A stretch of DNA of 64,000 nucleotides from Siniperca chuatsi (Eukaryota; Chordata; Actinopteri; Centrarchiformes; Sinipercidae), in the NCBI RefSeq assembly GCF_020085105.1, contig NC_058055.1, positions 20,586,822 to 20,650,821 of the forward strand, written 5' to 3'. The notes beneath the pieces are model-generated. The model was given only the letters and a program-made list of their open reading frames with translations, did no database searches and was not told the origin of the DNA. Numbering within the stretch: the stretch's first letter is position 1; the number at the start of each line of letters is the position of its first letter. Position numbers and translations under genes: made by a program. Of the stretch, positions 1-11,693 are shown one piece after another.

Positions 1-2060
1 TATAAGAATATATTCTTTTTATATAGAATACCATACCACAGGAGATCTTTACTCTGAAACCACCCTCAATTGTTACGCTTACTTCATCAACACTGGATCA
101 AAAACAAATTTTGGACTTCGACTTTGATCCATCTTACAATTTGGTTTTCTTTACAATGAGCAGTACAGCCTAACAGTGGCTATAGAGCTCTTAGTTTTGT
201 TTCCAATTTTTAAAGGTGAAAAATTAGGTATTTCAAGTTTTCACAATAAATATCAATAGCTCTCACTCTATCTCTCTCACTTCCTCTATTTCCCCTTCTC
301 TCAGCCTCACTTCAGCTTCTTTCTCTCTCTTCTCCAAAAAAAAGCTTTATCCTCTGTACCTTCTGTTCTATTGTGCAGCGACGGTGCCCTCATCAAAGTG
401 AAGCAAAAGGGTGAGGCGAGGGTTCAGCATGCAATACAAGTAACAGACGCTGCAACATTGTGTGAGTGTGTTTGTGTGCATGTGTGTGCGTGTGCATGTG
501 TGCCTCAGTCTGACACCCACCAGAATGGCTGATTGAGACTCCCTTTGTTTTTCTCCATGCCTCATTTATGTATTATGTATATATTTCATAATAAGCTTTA
601 TGTATACAGAACTATACTCAACAAATTTACAAAGTTCTTCACATACAAGAAAAACATGCAATGCAATCTATAAAAACCAAAAACAAATACCAGCAGTAAA
701 AATGAAAAATATAAGCATGTAACAGAGGTAAAAGTAAGAAAAGAACAGAAACTGTGTGTAATATTCATTTTTGCTTATGGTTATTATACTTAGAATTGAT
801 GTAGCAATGATTTATAGATATTAAAATACTTATATGCCTCTGTCTTGTTTGTTCACTAATTAATTCCCCTCAAACTTGTCCTCCCTTTCACATAAGGTGG
901 AATGTGTGAATAAACACCAAGTGTAAGCTGAATGTCTGCAAACCTCATGGCTGAAATTTCACACCTGAGTGACAAGGTGATCTTGCCCCGCAGAAACAAT
1001 GAACTCTCTTTAAACCTGCAGGGAGTTTGAAAAAAATACACAAATTCAGTCCAACCAAGCATGGTCTGTATGAACAGTGTATCAGGATTTCCAAAGTGCC
1101 ACCATGGACTGCCACACAGAAAGAGAATGAAAGGTCACTTTTTCCTACATCAGGAAAGAATAGATGGTGAGGGAGGAAGCTGTGTGCCATTGTGTGCGTG
1201 TTTGTGTGTTTTTCAGCAACAAAGTCTTTGAAAGTCTTTGTAGGTTTACTTAATTATCCGGAATCACAGAGTGAAGAGGGCTAAAGGAACACAACCCTCA
1301 GTGTCAGTTTATTTCTTGATTTCATTCTTACCCTGCAGGTCTACCATGGCCTATTTATTGAGGGTCTTATCTGGGCTATAGGTCAGATGTCAGACTAATT
1401 GGGTCATTTTACTTGGGTTAAATGCACCGTGTATCTGAGAAAAGCTGTCCAAAAAAATAAATAAAATCTAAGTCTAAGTCACACTAGTGGTTGCTAGAAA
1501 TAGAAATGTTCATCACAGCTTACACAACAGCTTTAAAAACAACAACATCCTGATGATTTTGCAATTCTCAGCACCAAACCAAGTGTGGAGCTAAAAATGT
1601 GAAGTTTGTCCTGAGCGTGGCGTGTCCTAACAAACGCATTTCCTTCCTCATAAAACATTTGCAAAGCCAATTTTTTAAAACAATTTGCAACCCGCATTAT
1701 TTACATCCATGTTTGCAAGCTAACAGTCTTCTTCTTCCCTTGCCTTTGCTGGCACATTGCTATGTTTCTCAGTATGTCACTGTCACCAACTGTAAATCAG
1801 TAGAATAGCGTGTAAGCAGCAAAAGGAATGTGCTTTGCCTGTATACACTTGTGCGTCCTCTTGCATGTGCAAAAGATACAAACAAAACAGGGGCCTTGCA
1901 TATAAGCATTGCTGCATAGCACTATTAGTGGTCAAAAACTCCAGAGGATACCTTTAATACAGAACACCTGAGATCAGTTTGGCATCAACAGGCTGCAAAC
2001 CCTATTGTGTTATGAATTTGTTTCACACATAATTGACATCACATCTAATACGACCCACAG
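1..2060. other. Intergenic, no gene recognised
   Basis: AT-rich noncoding sequence. Open frames are short, show no family resemblance and are not framed by convincing splice sites. A mixed tg/tgc-rich patch lies near 465-505. I see no RNA gene or confident repeat here. Confidence 0.6.
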
Positions 2061-2860
2061 GAGCGTTTCTAAATTAGCGCCCCTACCGGTGGCAGTTGAG
2101 GATGGGCTGTAAGGTGAGGACGGGCTGCAAGCATACGTTACGTAGACGTTAAACTGTGAAACGGTCGCAGTTTGGTTAGGTTTAGGAAAAGATCATGGTT
2201 TGAGTCAAAATGAGTATGTTACGTAAGTCACGTACGTAACGAACGTTATGTAACTTAAACTTTAAATAAGTCAACGTTGACTTTTGGATTCACACATTGA
2301 GTGTAAATAAAGATGGACGACATGACAGCTCCCCAAAAATGAAGCCAAAACATCTCGATCACCCCCTGGTGGCTCGCTGCAGTATAGGTCATAAACCCTG
2401 CCCCCTCCATGTTAGCAGATGGGACATGAGCCAAACTAACAAGTCAAAGTACACGTCAAATACATTTTTCCAAAAGATGGTTTCTGTTATTTTAGGTAGT
2501 TCTTATCATCCTGATGAATGTTTAAGTGTTCATTTTTCTGATAGGTTTGGTTTTAATTAGTTATTTGATGCTATAAAAAGGGGGTTACATATCACGATTG
2601 ACAGCTGAGGCCAGCTCGTGATTGATTCGACCGGTTGTATGGGCGGTACCTCGATACCGCGGCTCCAATCCCGATCACTACTGTGCAGACTCTGGCTCCA
2701 AATGATGTCACCAGCGCAAGATGGCAGCTCCTGTATCCGGGATGTTTGGCTCCATTTTTGTACAGTGGAGACGCGTTGTCCATCTTTATACACAGTCAGT
2801 GGTTTCACACGGGATACGAACCCCAGTCTCCTGGGTGAAAGTCCATTGTTTGTTTGTAAC
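2061..2860. repeat. Older dispersed repeat split by a nested insertion
   Basis: The left part (about 2061-2294) is rich in ttacgtaa-like words and in ggtttaggaaaagatcatgg, which resembles a dispersed repeat I have seen in percomorph fish. It stops at a ttcacaca word. The right part resumes at 2802 with gtttcaca followed by cgggatacgaaccccagtc and runs to about 2850. The 507 bases between are a separate element. The family is not identified with certainty and the outer limits are approximate. Confidence 0.55.
2295..2801. mobile_element. Non-autonomous hAT-like element, nested
   Basis: A 507-bp element with imperfect terminal inverted repeats of about 24 bp. The left end begins CATTGAGTGTAAATAAAGAT. 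The right end, read on the minus strand, begins CACTGACTGTGTATAAAGAT. The flanks are 8-bp near-identical direct repeats, gattcaca at 2287-2294 and gtttcaca at 2802-2809 (7 of 8 match), as expected for hAT target-site duplications. The interior has no transposase reading frame. Assignment to hAT rests on duplication length and end structure only. Confidence 0.65.
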
Positions 2861-3583
2861 AGTCAGGTTTCCTTCGCAAAAAAAACGTGTTGCTGTACTA
2901 CATTCAAACACCAAGGCTCCAAACATTCAAAAGAATAACAAACCTGAACTGAATGATTACTCTACACACCTCTAGGTCTTTGTCAGCTGATGTTTACATC
3001 CTTTAAACTTCACTCAGCTGATCCAATAGATTTCAACTTCACCAACAAATCGTTAACCATTCTGAAGGCTTTGATATAACTATCTTTATTCAAGATAGTG
3101 GCTTTGTAAAGACACTAGCTTGGATATTGGCAGAAAATCAGGACTGAGTGTAGTTCTGTGTCTGTTTGTACAGCGCACAGCAGTTGGCACTGACTACATG
3201 CCAAATGAAAGTTAAGTCACAGTGTGTAGTTGAGCAGCTGCTATATTTCTTGTATCACTTAACATTTTTATTTTTGTTTTTTTATTCCGGAAGATCATAT
3301 TGTAAAAAAAAAAATCTAAATTTTTATTATTAAAAATGATGATACAAATAAATGAGTCAAAAACATCACTACTAACCAGGTTCTTTACTAAATCAACGCT
3401 AATTAAAACCTTGTTGGACAGAGAAATTGGGGTAAGCTAATAAGTAAGAACTATTCTGCTAATTATCTAAGAACATGTCAAATCTCCCAGAGAACTATCT
3501 TAAAAAATAATTGTATTGCCCTCAGCAAAGACTCAAATACCGACTCCTCTCTCTCTGTCAGAAAACTGGGATCAGTGTTATAA
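2861..3583. other. Intergenic, nothing recognised
   Basis: AT-rich sequence with several A and T runs near 3270-3340. No gene, RNA or clear repeat seen. Confidence 0.6.
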
Positions 3584-5045
3584 AAGCCCCAGGCAGAAAT
3601 CTCTCATAGCCAGAGGATAACAGGATGAGAATGTTTCCTCCAAAGCCGAGAAACACTGTGGAGAGAAAGCCAAATACAGGAGGGCCAATTAATGCAAAGG
3701 CGACATACCTAAAAATATACACACATACACTTACACCAACCAAACAGGTTGCTTATCAGAGGCTAGGAGAGGAAGATCAAAGTAGCAACAGTGTGGAGAG
3801 GGAGGGTATGAGCCTGAGCTGAGAAGACGCATGATGTGAGAGAGAGAGAAAGGAGGATAAAGAATGGAGGAGAGGCAAAAGAACAAGAAGAAGATTGATG
3901 GAGAAAAGAGAGGAAGAGAAAGACACAGAGTGGCAAAATGAGACAGAAATGAAATGCTCAGATCCAAACTGTCTAAGAGGAAGGCAGAGACAGTCAAAGA
4001 TTTAAAAGCAAGAGTTTTTGGATCGTGGTTTGATGGATAAAATAACTCCCTCGAGTAGAGAAAAGATACAGATAAAAAAGACAAATGACAAGGGCTGATA
4101 AAATGTTCAGAGTGCAGAGGAGAAAAAGAAGGAAAAAAAGCAGTGAGAGGTAGACTGTGACAAGAACTTTGAAGAGGACTTTAAACAGCCGACATAATGA
4201 AGGATCTAATATGGAGAAAAAATTAAACATCAACGCTTTAAACTGCAGTCTGTTGCTGGAAGGGACAGGTGCACTTCAAACGTCTGTTTTGAACATTGAG
4301 ATATTTAAAATGATTTTTCTTGCAACTCAGAACTGATTGTACTGAGTTGGCTCACCCAGCAAAGTCCAGCCTTTTTTAAGCCATTAGCCTGCTAATCAGT
4401 GAGTCCAGTGTGTGAAAACCATGGCCGGATTAAACCACTAGGGGGGCCCTGGGGCCCTAATCATAGCATTGGTTGATGCTGTGCTTTAGTTGAAATTTCT
4501 TTGCCATTTTCACAATTTATAACTTTGTATTTTATGGTTTTGTATCTGCTGTTTTGAAGTGCTGTACAGGCCATGGTAAATAAAGTTTACTTACTTACTT
4601 AGGGGTGCATACATTTCATCCAACTGCTACAAACCAAGTGACATACAGTGACCGTGAGGTGATCCAGTCTTCCTGTCTTGTCAAACATATTATGGATGCA
4701 AAAGATATAAACATCCCACGTCTTCTAACCGAGAGGCCACAGTTTTGAATTAAATGTTGGCGTTGTGTAGTCACTAGGAACTAAGATTGATCAATTTACC
4801 ATGTTTATGTCACTACCTCGGTCAACAGCATCTACTGAGAAAAGACATCTAGATCCCAGGAAGGCACAGTTTATAGATTATTTCTGGATAATAATAATAA
4901 TAATCACTTAAAAACAAATGCAACAGTTTTGTCCAGATTCCACTTGGGGGCGCCAAAGTGCAACATTTCCCTGTGCAGCATCAACAAGTCATAAATAGAA
5001 GAGACTTGAGAAGGACAGAGGCATGAAGAGAGAGGGAGACATGTG
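3584..5045. repeat. Tandem duplication, copy 1
   Basis: A 1462-bp unit repeated immediately downstream at 5046-6511 in the same orientation. It holds a purine-rich stretch (about 3740-4150, read on the minus strand as a long serine/leucine/phenylalanine frame) and a retro-tail-like segment ending in a TTAC run near 4587-4601. The frames opposite the purine-rich stretch differ in length between copies because of single-base indels, which argues against coding function. The junctions share at most one base (a). Confidence 0.93.
4424..4601 (+). repeat. Retroelement-like 3' tail in copy 1
   Basis: The segment from about ggccggattaaacc to a taaataaagt motif followed by four TTAC-type repeats looks like the 3' tail of a non-LTR element or SINE. 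The same segment recurs in duplication copy 2 (about 5886-6065). The family is not recognised and the 5' boundary is a guess. Confidence 0.4.
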
Positions 5046-6511
5046 AAGCCCCAGGCAGAAATCTCTCATAGCCAGAGGATAACAGGATGAGAATGTTTCC
5101 TCCAAAGCCGAGAAACACTGTGGAGAGAAAGCCAAATACAGGAGGGCCAATTAATGCAAAGGCGACATACCTAAAAATATACACACATACACTTACACCA
5201 ACCAAACAGGTTGCTTATCAGAGGCTAGGAGAGGAAGATCAAAGTAGCAACAGTGTGGAGAGGGAGGGTATGAGCCTGAGCTGAGAAGACGCATGATGTG
5301 AGAGAGAGAGAAAGGAGGATAAAGAATGGAGGAGAGGCAAAAGAACAAGAAGAAGATTGATGGAGAAAAGAGAGGAAGAGAAAGACACAGAGTGGCAAAA
5401 TGAGACAGAAATGAAATGCTCAGATCCAAACTGTCTAAGAGGAAGGCAGAGACAGTCAAAGATTTAAAAGCAAGAGTTTTTGGATCGTGGTTTGATGGAT
5501 AAAATAACTCCCTCGAGTAGAGAAAAGATACAGATAAAAAAGACAAATGACAAGGGCTGATAAAATGTTCAGAGTGCAGAGGGAGGAAAAAGAAGGAAAA
5601 AAAGCAGTGAGAGGTAGACTGTGACAAGAACTTTGAAGAGGACTTTAAACAGCCGACATAATGAAGGATCTAATATGGAGAAAAAATTAAACATCAACGC
5701 TTTAAACTGCAGTCTGTTGCTGGAAGGGACAGGTGCACTTCAAACGTCTGTTTTGAACATTGAGATATTTAAAATGATTTTTCTTGCAACTCAGAACTGA
5801 TTGTACTGAGTTGGCTCACCCAGCAAAGTCCAGCCTTTTTTAAGCCATTAGCCTGCTAATCAGTGAGTCCAGTGTGTGAAAACCATGGCCGGATTAAACC
5901 ACTAGGGGGGCCCTGGGGCCCTAATCATAGCATTGGTTGATGCTGTGCTTTAGTTGAAATTTCTTTGCCATTTTCACAATTTATAACTTTGTATTTTATG
6001 GTTTTGTATCTGCTGTTTTGAAGTGCTGTACAGGCCATGGTAAATAAAGTTTACTTACTTACTTAGGGGTGCATACATTTCATCCAACTGCTACAAACCA
6101 AGTGACATACAGTGACCGTGAGGTGATCCAGTCTTCCTGTCTTGTCAAACATATTATGGATGCAAAAGATATAAACATCCCACGTCTTCTAACCGAGAGG
6201 CCACAGTTTTGAATTAAATGTTGGCGTTGTGTAGTCACTAGGAACTAAGATTGATCAATTTACCATGTTTATGTCACTACCTCGGTCAACAGCATCTACT
6301 GAGGAAAAGACATCTAGATCCCAGGAAGGCACAGTTTATAGATTATTTCTGGATAATAATAATAATAATCACTTAAAAAACAAATGCAACAGTTTTGTCC
6401 AGATTCCACTTGGGGGCGCCAAAGTGCAACATTTCCCTGTGCAGCATCAACAAGTCATAAATAGAAGAGACTTGAGAAGGACAGAGGCATGAAGAGAGAG
6501 GGAGACATGTG
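5046..6511. repeat. Tandem duplication, copy 2
   Basis: Second copy of the 3584-5045 unit, 1466 bp. I see four differences by eye, all single-base length changes in short runs: two extra g near 5580-5585, one extra g near 6304 and one extra a near 6376-6381. I noticed no substitutions. The copy ends in agacatgtg, after which single-copy sequence resumes with atgaagg. Confidence 0.93.
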
Positions 6512-7894
6512 ATGAAGGACACACTCACACATATACACACCATACATACATTTTCAAGGTGTTTTTCATTCTCTTCTCTCTCATAATACTGTTTTGTATG
6601 TGCAGCACAATACGTTTTATTTCCAAGTGGATACTTTTGCTTGATCTAAACTGCCCCCCCACCCAGCCATTTCTCTGCCTCTCTGGCATTTTCTTCAGAG
6701 CAAAGAGAAAAGCGAGAGGCTTCACTCTTAATGCCAGCCAAGCAGAAGATAAAGAACAAGGACGGTTAAGCTTTGTCAACACAGAGACACAAAACTCTGA
6801 GAGATAAAACAGAATGGAGGAAACATAAAGCCTGGACTGTGGATATAATGTGCAGTTCCTGGGAGACTCTGGGCTATGAAACACACAGACCGGAAATTAA
6901 ATATAAAGAAAGCTAGAAAAGTAACCCAGGCACTCCACAGGTTCACAAAGGTATGGAAGACGAAAGCTACCACTTTTTATGTTTGTATTTTCCATGAAAG
7001 GGGACTATGAACATCAGCTCACAGTGCTGCCTGAAATGCTACCAAACCTCTGAATGCTTGAATGAATCCCAGTCCATCCAAGAAACAGAAGTTCCTAAAG
7101 CTTCCATTGTTTTGCCTTTACAAAGGTCTGCAGCCTAAAATCCTCCTCTTAACACCATGCTGTGTTTGCACATTTTGTGCCACCAAAAGAATCCACACTC
7201 TGTCGTGGATTTCTTCTACTTATCCTGCCATTTATAAAGTATTGTGGCATCCCAGTGTCTAGTGGAAAGCCTCCCAGCATGTAGCAGGTTTATAAACATC
7301 AGTCCCGGTTTAACCATGTTTCTTTAACTTCACTAGCATGCTTGTGTTTAACACTTTGTTCCTACAGTTCATCTGTGGTTATTTCAGTCAGTATTAGCAG
7401 AAAATGTGGTTGGACCAGGGTTAGGGTTAGTGTTGAGGTGTGTAGGTTTGGTGACCTTGTGAGATGTGAGTGCAGATAGTCTGATGCTGTGCACTCTAAG
7501 CTAATGAAGCCTTCTGTTGAGCTGGAAGCTTTGACTCGCTGAGTTCTTCTGAGAACAAACCTAACTCGCACCTGTTAGACCTTTACTCAGGTAACACTGT
7601 GCACCGGGTGCTATAAAACAGGATATTTCAAAACTCCAGCAACACTTGTAATATGAGAGCAACTTTATTATGAGACACATTTCAGACCTGTGGGGCTGAA
7701 ACGCGTCAGTCTTTCATTAAGTGTTGTTTGGAGTTTTGATCCCTCAAGATTGCTTCCTTTATTCATGCACCTTGTCAGTAGGTGAAGCTGTGCCAGAACA
7801 CCATACTAGACACAGAATATTGCACTTAATATTTTGAATATACTTCCCGTTTAACAGCCTTGATGTTTTAAGTTCCTTAAAATAGCCAGAAAGC
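6512..7894. other. Intergenic, nothing recognised
   Basis: No splice-framed coding sequence or known RNA. A short ggttagggttag word near 7424 is too brief to be a telomeric array. The stretch near 7670-7750 (tgtggggctgaaacgcgtc) resembles fragments seen in fish repeats but is too short to name. Confidence 0.55.
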
Positions 7895-8031
7895 TTAAAG
7901 AGATAGTTTTGGTTTTTGAAGTGGGGTTGTAACTGGCTGCGCACCAACCCCCATCAACTGTAGGTAACACACTGACTATCGATAAGTACCTCATACAACC
8001 CCACTTCAAAAAACCAGAACTATCCCTTTAA
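7895..8031. mobile_element. MITE with TTAA ends
   Basis: A 137-bp palindromic element. The left arm begins TTAAAGAGATAGTTTTGG and continues to gaagtggggttgta. The right arm, from tacaaccccacttc to CCAGAACTATCCCTTTAA, is its near-perfect reverse complement over about 37 bases. TTAA at both ends suggests a TTAA target duplication, as used by piggyBac-type elements. No coding capacity. Confidence 0.8.
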
Positions 8032-8337
8032 GTAATACATATGTAGCAGTCTACTTACTGTAAATAATAATAATCATTTTTGGGGGGTAAGACCTTATGT
8101 CTTCAACAAAGCAAAGAACTCAGTCATCTTTTCAAAACTCATGTGATACAGTATAATGAGAAAAATATTTGTTTGATATTGCACAGCCAAAATAATCTTC
8201 TTTTGGCTATTCAAAGAGTTTCATATGACACCAGATTTTTATTTTATTGTATTTCTCATTTTTATTTATCTTTTTATTTAATTTTTAGTCATAATACATC
8301 CATTGTAGAGAAGAGATTGTGTTTTTCAAACCCTCCT

Positions 8338-8338
<1 letters not shown>

Positions 8339-8380
<42 letters not shown>
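8339..8380. repeat. (AC)n microsatellite
   Basis: About 21 uninterrupted AC units. An open frame of 119 codons runs through it and is an artefact of the repeat. Confidence 0.97.
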
Positions 8381-8382
<2 letters not shown>

Positions 8383-11300
8383 AGCTGGAAGCTGTACACT
8401 GTAACCACAGCTTATTACTGGTGGTTGCTGACTAGCTAAATGGATCAGTTGGGGGTCGAGGGCATCTTGACATGAGCTGATGAGGGAAGATAAATACTCA
8501 TTTACTTTCCTTCGCTAAAACTAATTTCCCAGGGTCCCCATAAACAACATGATTATATTTCTTCCTGTTGTAACATAAAAGTTCTTTCAAAAATAGCATT
8601 AGGCGTTGCAGTGACAGCACAATATCTTGTTCAAGACAAGATACCTAAAACTTTTTTAAGGATGTCCAGAATTGACTTAATTGCACTATGGCTAATACCT
8701 TTTTCCACCCCCCTGTATAAAACAATATCTTACACACCAGAAACTTACATAGAGTATCTGGTGAGCAGAGGGTTGATGTTGAAGTCCAACACTACCAGAA
8801 CCCTTTCTCAAGCAGGACTCGTTAGTCTTCCCCTTGATCTCTCCCATTGAGGACGTAGCTAACAGGCCAGACCACATGATCTGATCACTACAGCATGTGC
8901 TTTGATTAGCTCTGGCCTTAACCCAAATGTTTATCTGCTATACCTCCAGGTGTCCTGACGCTCGATATATTGACATCTCTGTGAAAACCGGATCAGAATT
9001 GTCCTTGATGGATAGTCTCACACAAGCAATACACAAGTATTCCAGCTGTGTGAATTACTCTCATTAAGCTAGTGGTGCTTTAGGTTGCTTTGATTGCTTT
9101 GCCAGTTTTTTCCTGGTTACCATGGAAAGAAGTTAGTGATCTGTCTTTCTGCTGGAAAGAAAAAGCTTTCAGACAATAAACCTGCAGATGTCTAAGCCAT
9201 TGCTGTAGTTATGAGTTGTTTGGTGATGCCCACACTTGCCTGCATCTTGTAGCTACCTGCATAACTGTCATAATGAAGAAAACTCTCCAAGATATTTTTG
9301 CTAAATTTAGTTCAAGCAAAGCCTGGAGAAAAAACCAATAAGATAATGATTTGCCAAATCTAGCTGATTTTCATGAAGCCACAAACAAAAATCTATGATG
9401 TTTTCTGTTCTTTGTTTTACAGTAGTTGACCGCAATGACACCTGTCATAACTGAGAATATTTATAATGTGGATGGTGTGAGTAAGGACCTCATTTCCCTG
9501 TATTGTTGTGTAATCACTGATACAAAAAATGTGAGAAAAGATTTATTAATCATCATATTATTCAGTTTGAATAAATTAGAGAATCCACCAGGTGTCTCAC
9601 CAGATTATTTTAAGTATTTCTTTAGTGTTGGATTGGATTTCATTATAACATATTACACCCATTTTGAGAGCAAGTTCATACCTGAAGATTATTAAAGAAT
9701 ATCCATTTACACTGGTGACTGGTGCCTGCATAAAAATATTGCTATTTTGTAAGCAAAAGTCACCACAAATCAAGCTGATCAGGCTCTAAAGGGAGTTTTA
9801 CCCTTAATATTTTTAGGAACCTCAACTGAAGGATAATGTTCTCTTGAGAAATGTCTTATAAAAGTTAGAAAACCCTTTTCAAAAGCTACTGGATAAATAT
9901 TGTCACGATCTTCAGCCTTCAGTGATCAAAAGTAGCTGTGAGTTTTTCTGGCTGGTAGATTTCATTTGCTGCTGTCTCTCAGATAGATTCGCCTGGCATA
10001 GCTTTGTACAAATATCCACAAAGCCTGGTTATCTTATCTGCTGATGACACACACCCAGCAGCCATCACTTCCTGCTTTTTCATCTGCAGGTTTTACTTTT
10101 TAGGCACCTGGCAGATGCTTTTATGCAGTGCGGTTTGTGATGAATAAGCAGGTAGGAGTTCAGTGTCTTGAAAAATTATGAGTCAAACCTGTGACTTTTC
10201 ACACACCTTTCTGTCCAACCTACAGAAACAGAGCTGCCATTTTAAAAAGGTTAACAAGTACTCATTGTGTGCTTAAAACCACCTATTTTTTTTAGTAATG
10301 AGCTTGAAGAATAAGGATTAAGTTGTATTTTTGTCTAATATTACTGCAAATTCATGCTCAGTAGGAATCGTATCTCGTTTCCTTGTGAAACTTCTTCGTT
10401 GCTTTAGTCAAAATTGTGTTTATAGACAAAATGACGGCTAGCTGGGAGATTAAATTGTAAATATATTTTTAGCTATGCACTATAGAGACTCAAAATAGTT
10501 CATACTTCTAAAGTGAGAATTATTTTCTTGGTTTGTCTTTCTTTCTCTCTGCTTCTATCTTTCCTGTCACTCTCCACTGTTTACTAACTTTAAAAGACAG
10601 ACATGCCACAATAAACTTTTTATACTTTTTGCTGTCTTGAAAATTCATCTCAGTTGTGTTGTGTGACATTAAAGATTCTGAATATGAGAGACCCAGAGGC
10701 TCAGTTTTTCTCCCTTTGGTGTTTCTGAGAGATTCTGGGTAATCATGGGACATATGGTTCTCACCACACATCATTAGAAAAAGTATAAAAGTGTTGGAGG
10801 TTGTTCAGCTCAAATTCCCTTTTATTATGCTGATATGTTATTTGTGTCAAACAAAGGAAAAGCAGCAGAAAACTCATTGCAAAATCACATTTTTATTTGC
10901 TCGGGCAACATTCTAATGTGGACTCATTTACACACACTCATACATGCCTTGTTGCTTACACAGTATGTGGTACCACTCCGCTATCATTCAATTTCATTAA
11001 GGACACAAGCTGAAAATGTCACTGAAACACACAGCTTTTTTTCTGATCAGTTATTTGTATGTATGTGTGTATACTGCCTCCTTGTGGTGAAGTTATTTAT
11101 TTTTCCTTTTAGCAGTCATGATAATGTACTCTGCCTTTGTATGTCAGTTCATCTCAATAACAGGTAATGACAGCATCAAATAAAAAATGATGATGCTTCA
11201 ACCTGTCACACTGCAGCAGTTGCTTTTTATTTCATTTTAATTATTTAATATGAAACTAAAGTTCTAATACATCTAAAGTAGAAAATGATCTTTTGCAGAG

Positions 11301-11690
11301 AAAGTACACTTTAACTTTCGCTAAATGTAGATTTCTCTGTTCTAAAATCTAAACACCCTTTTAACTTTTAGCTCTATAAATATATAATAGCTTTTACCCA
11401 CCAATTTTAAATTCGTATGTGACTGTCATAATGAAAGGATACAACCTCTGAGCCTATTACGATCAAAGTGACTGTCTAACGAGCAGTGTCCATTCTAATA
11501 GCGATGCCAACACAGTTAAGCTGGGCATTTACTGCAAAAAGAACTAGATAACAGAGGCTCTGTGATGTAAATACTTTCTTAATCTGACTCAAAAACAACA
11601 AGAGTATCTTGGATTTATCACTTGAGCAGGTCAAACATGAAAGCATCAACTACACAAATGAAAGACAGTGGGAGGACTGTACACAATTTG
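8381..11690. other. Intergenic, nothing recognised
   Basis: AT-rich sequence with scattered short frames that have no family resemblance. No RNA gene, tandem array or terminal-inverted-repeat element noticed. Confidence 0.55.
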
Positions 11691-11693
11691 TGC

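Noticed and set aside
5193..5627. 144-codon minus-strand frame opposite the purine-rich tract
   Set aside because: Low-complexity Ser/Leu/Phe composition. The equivalent frame in the other duplicate is broken differently by a single-base indel.
7424..7440. Interstitial telomere repeat
   Set aside because: Only about two ttaggg-like units, expected by chance.
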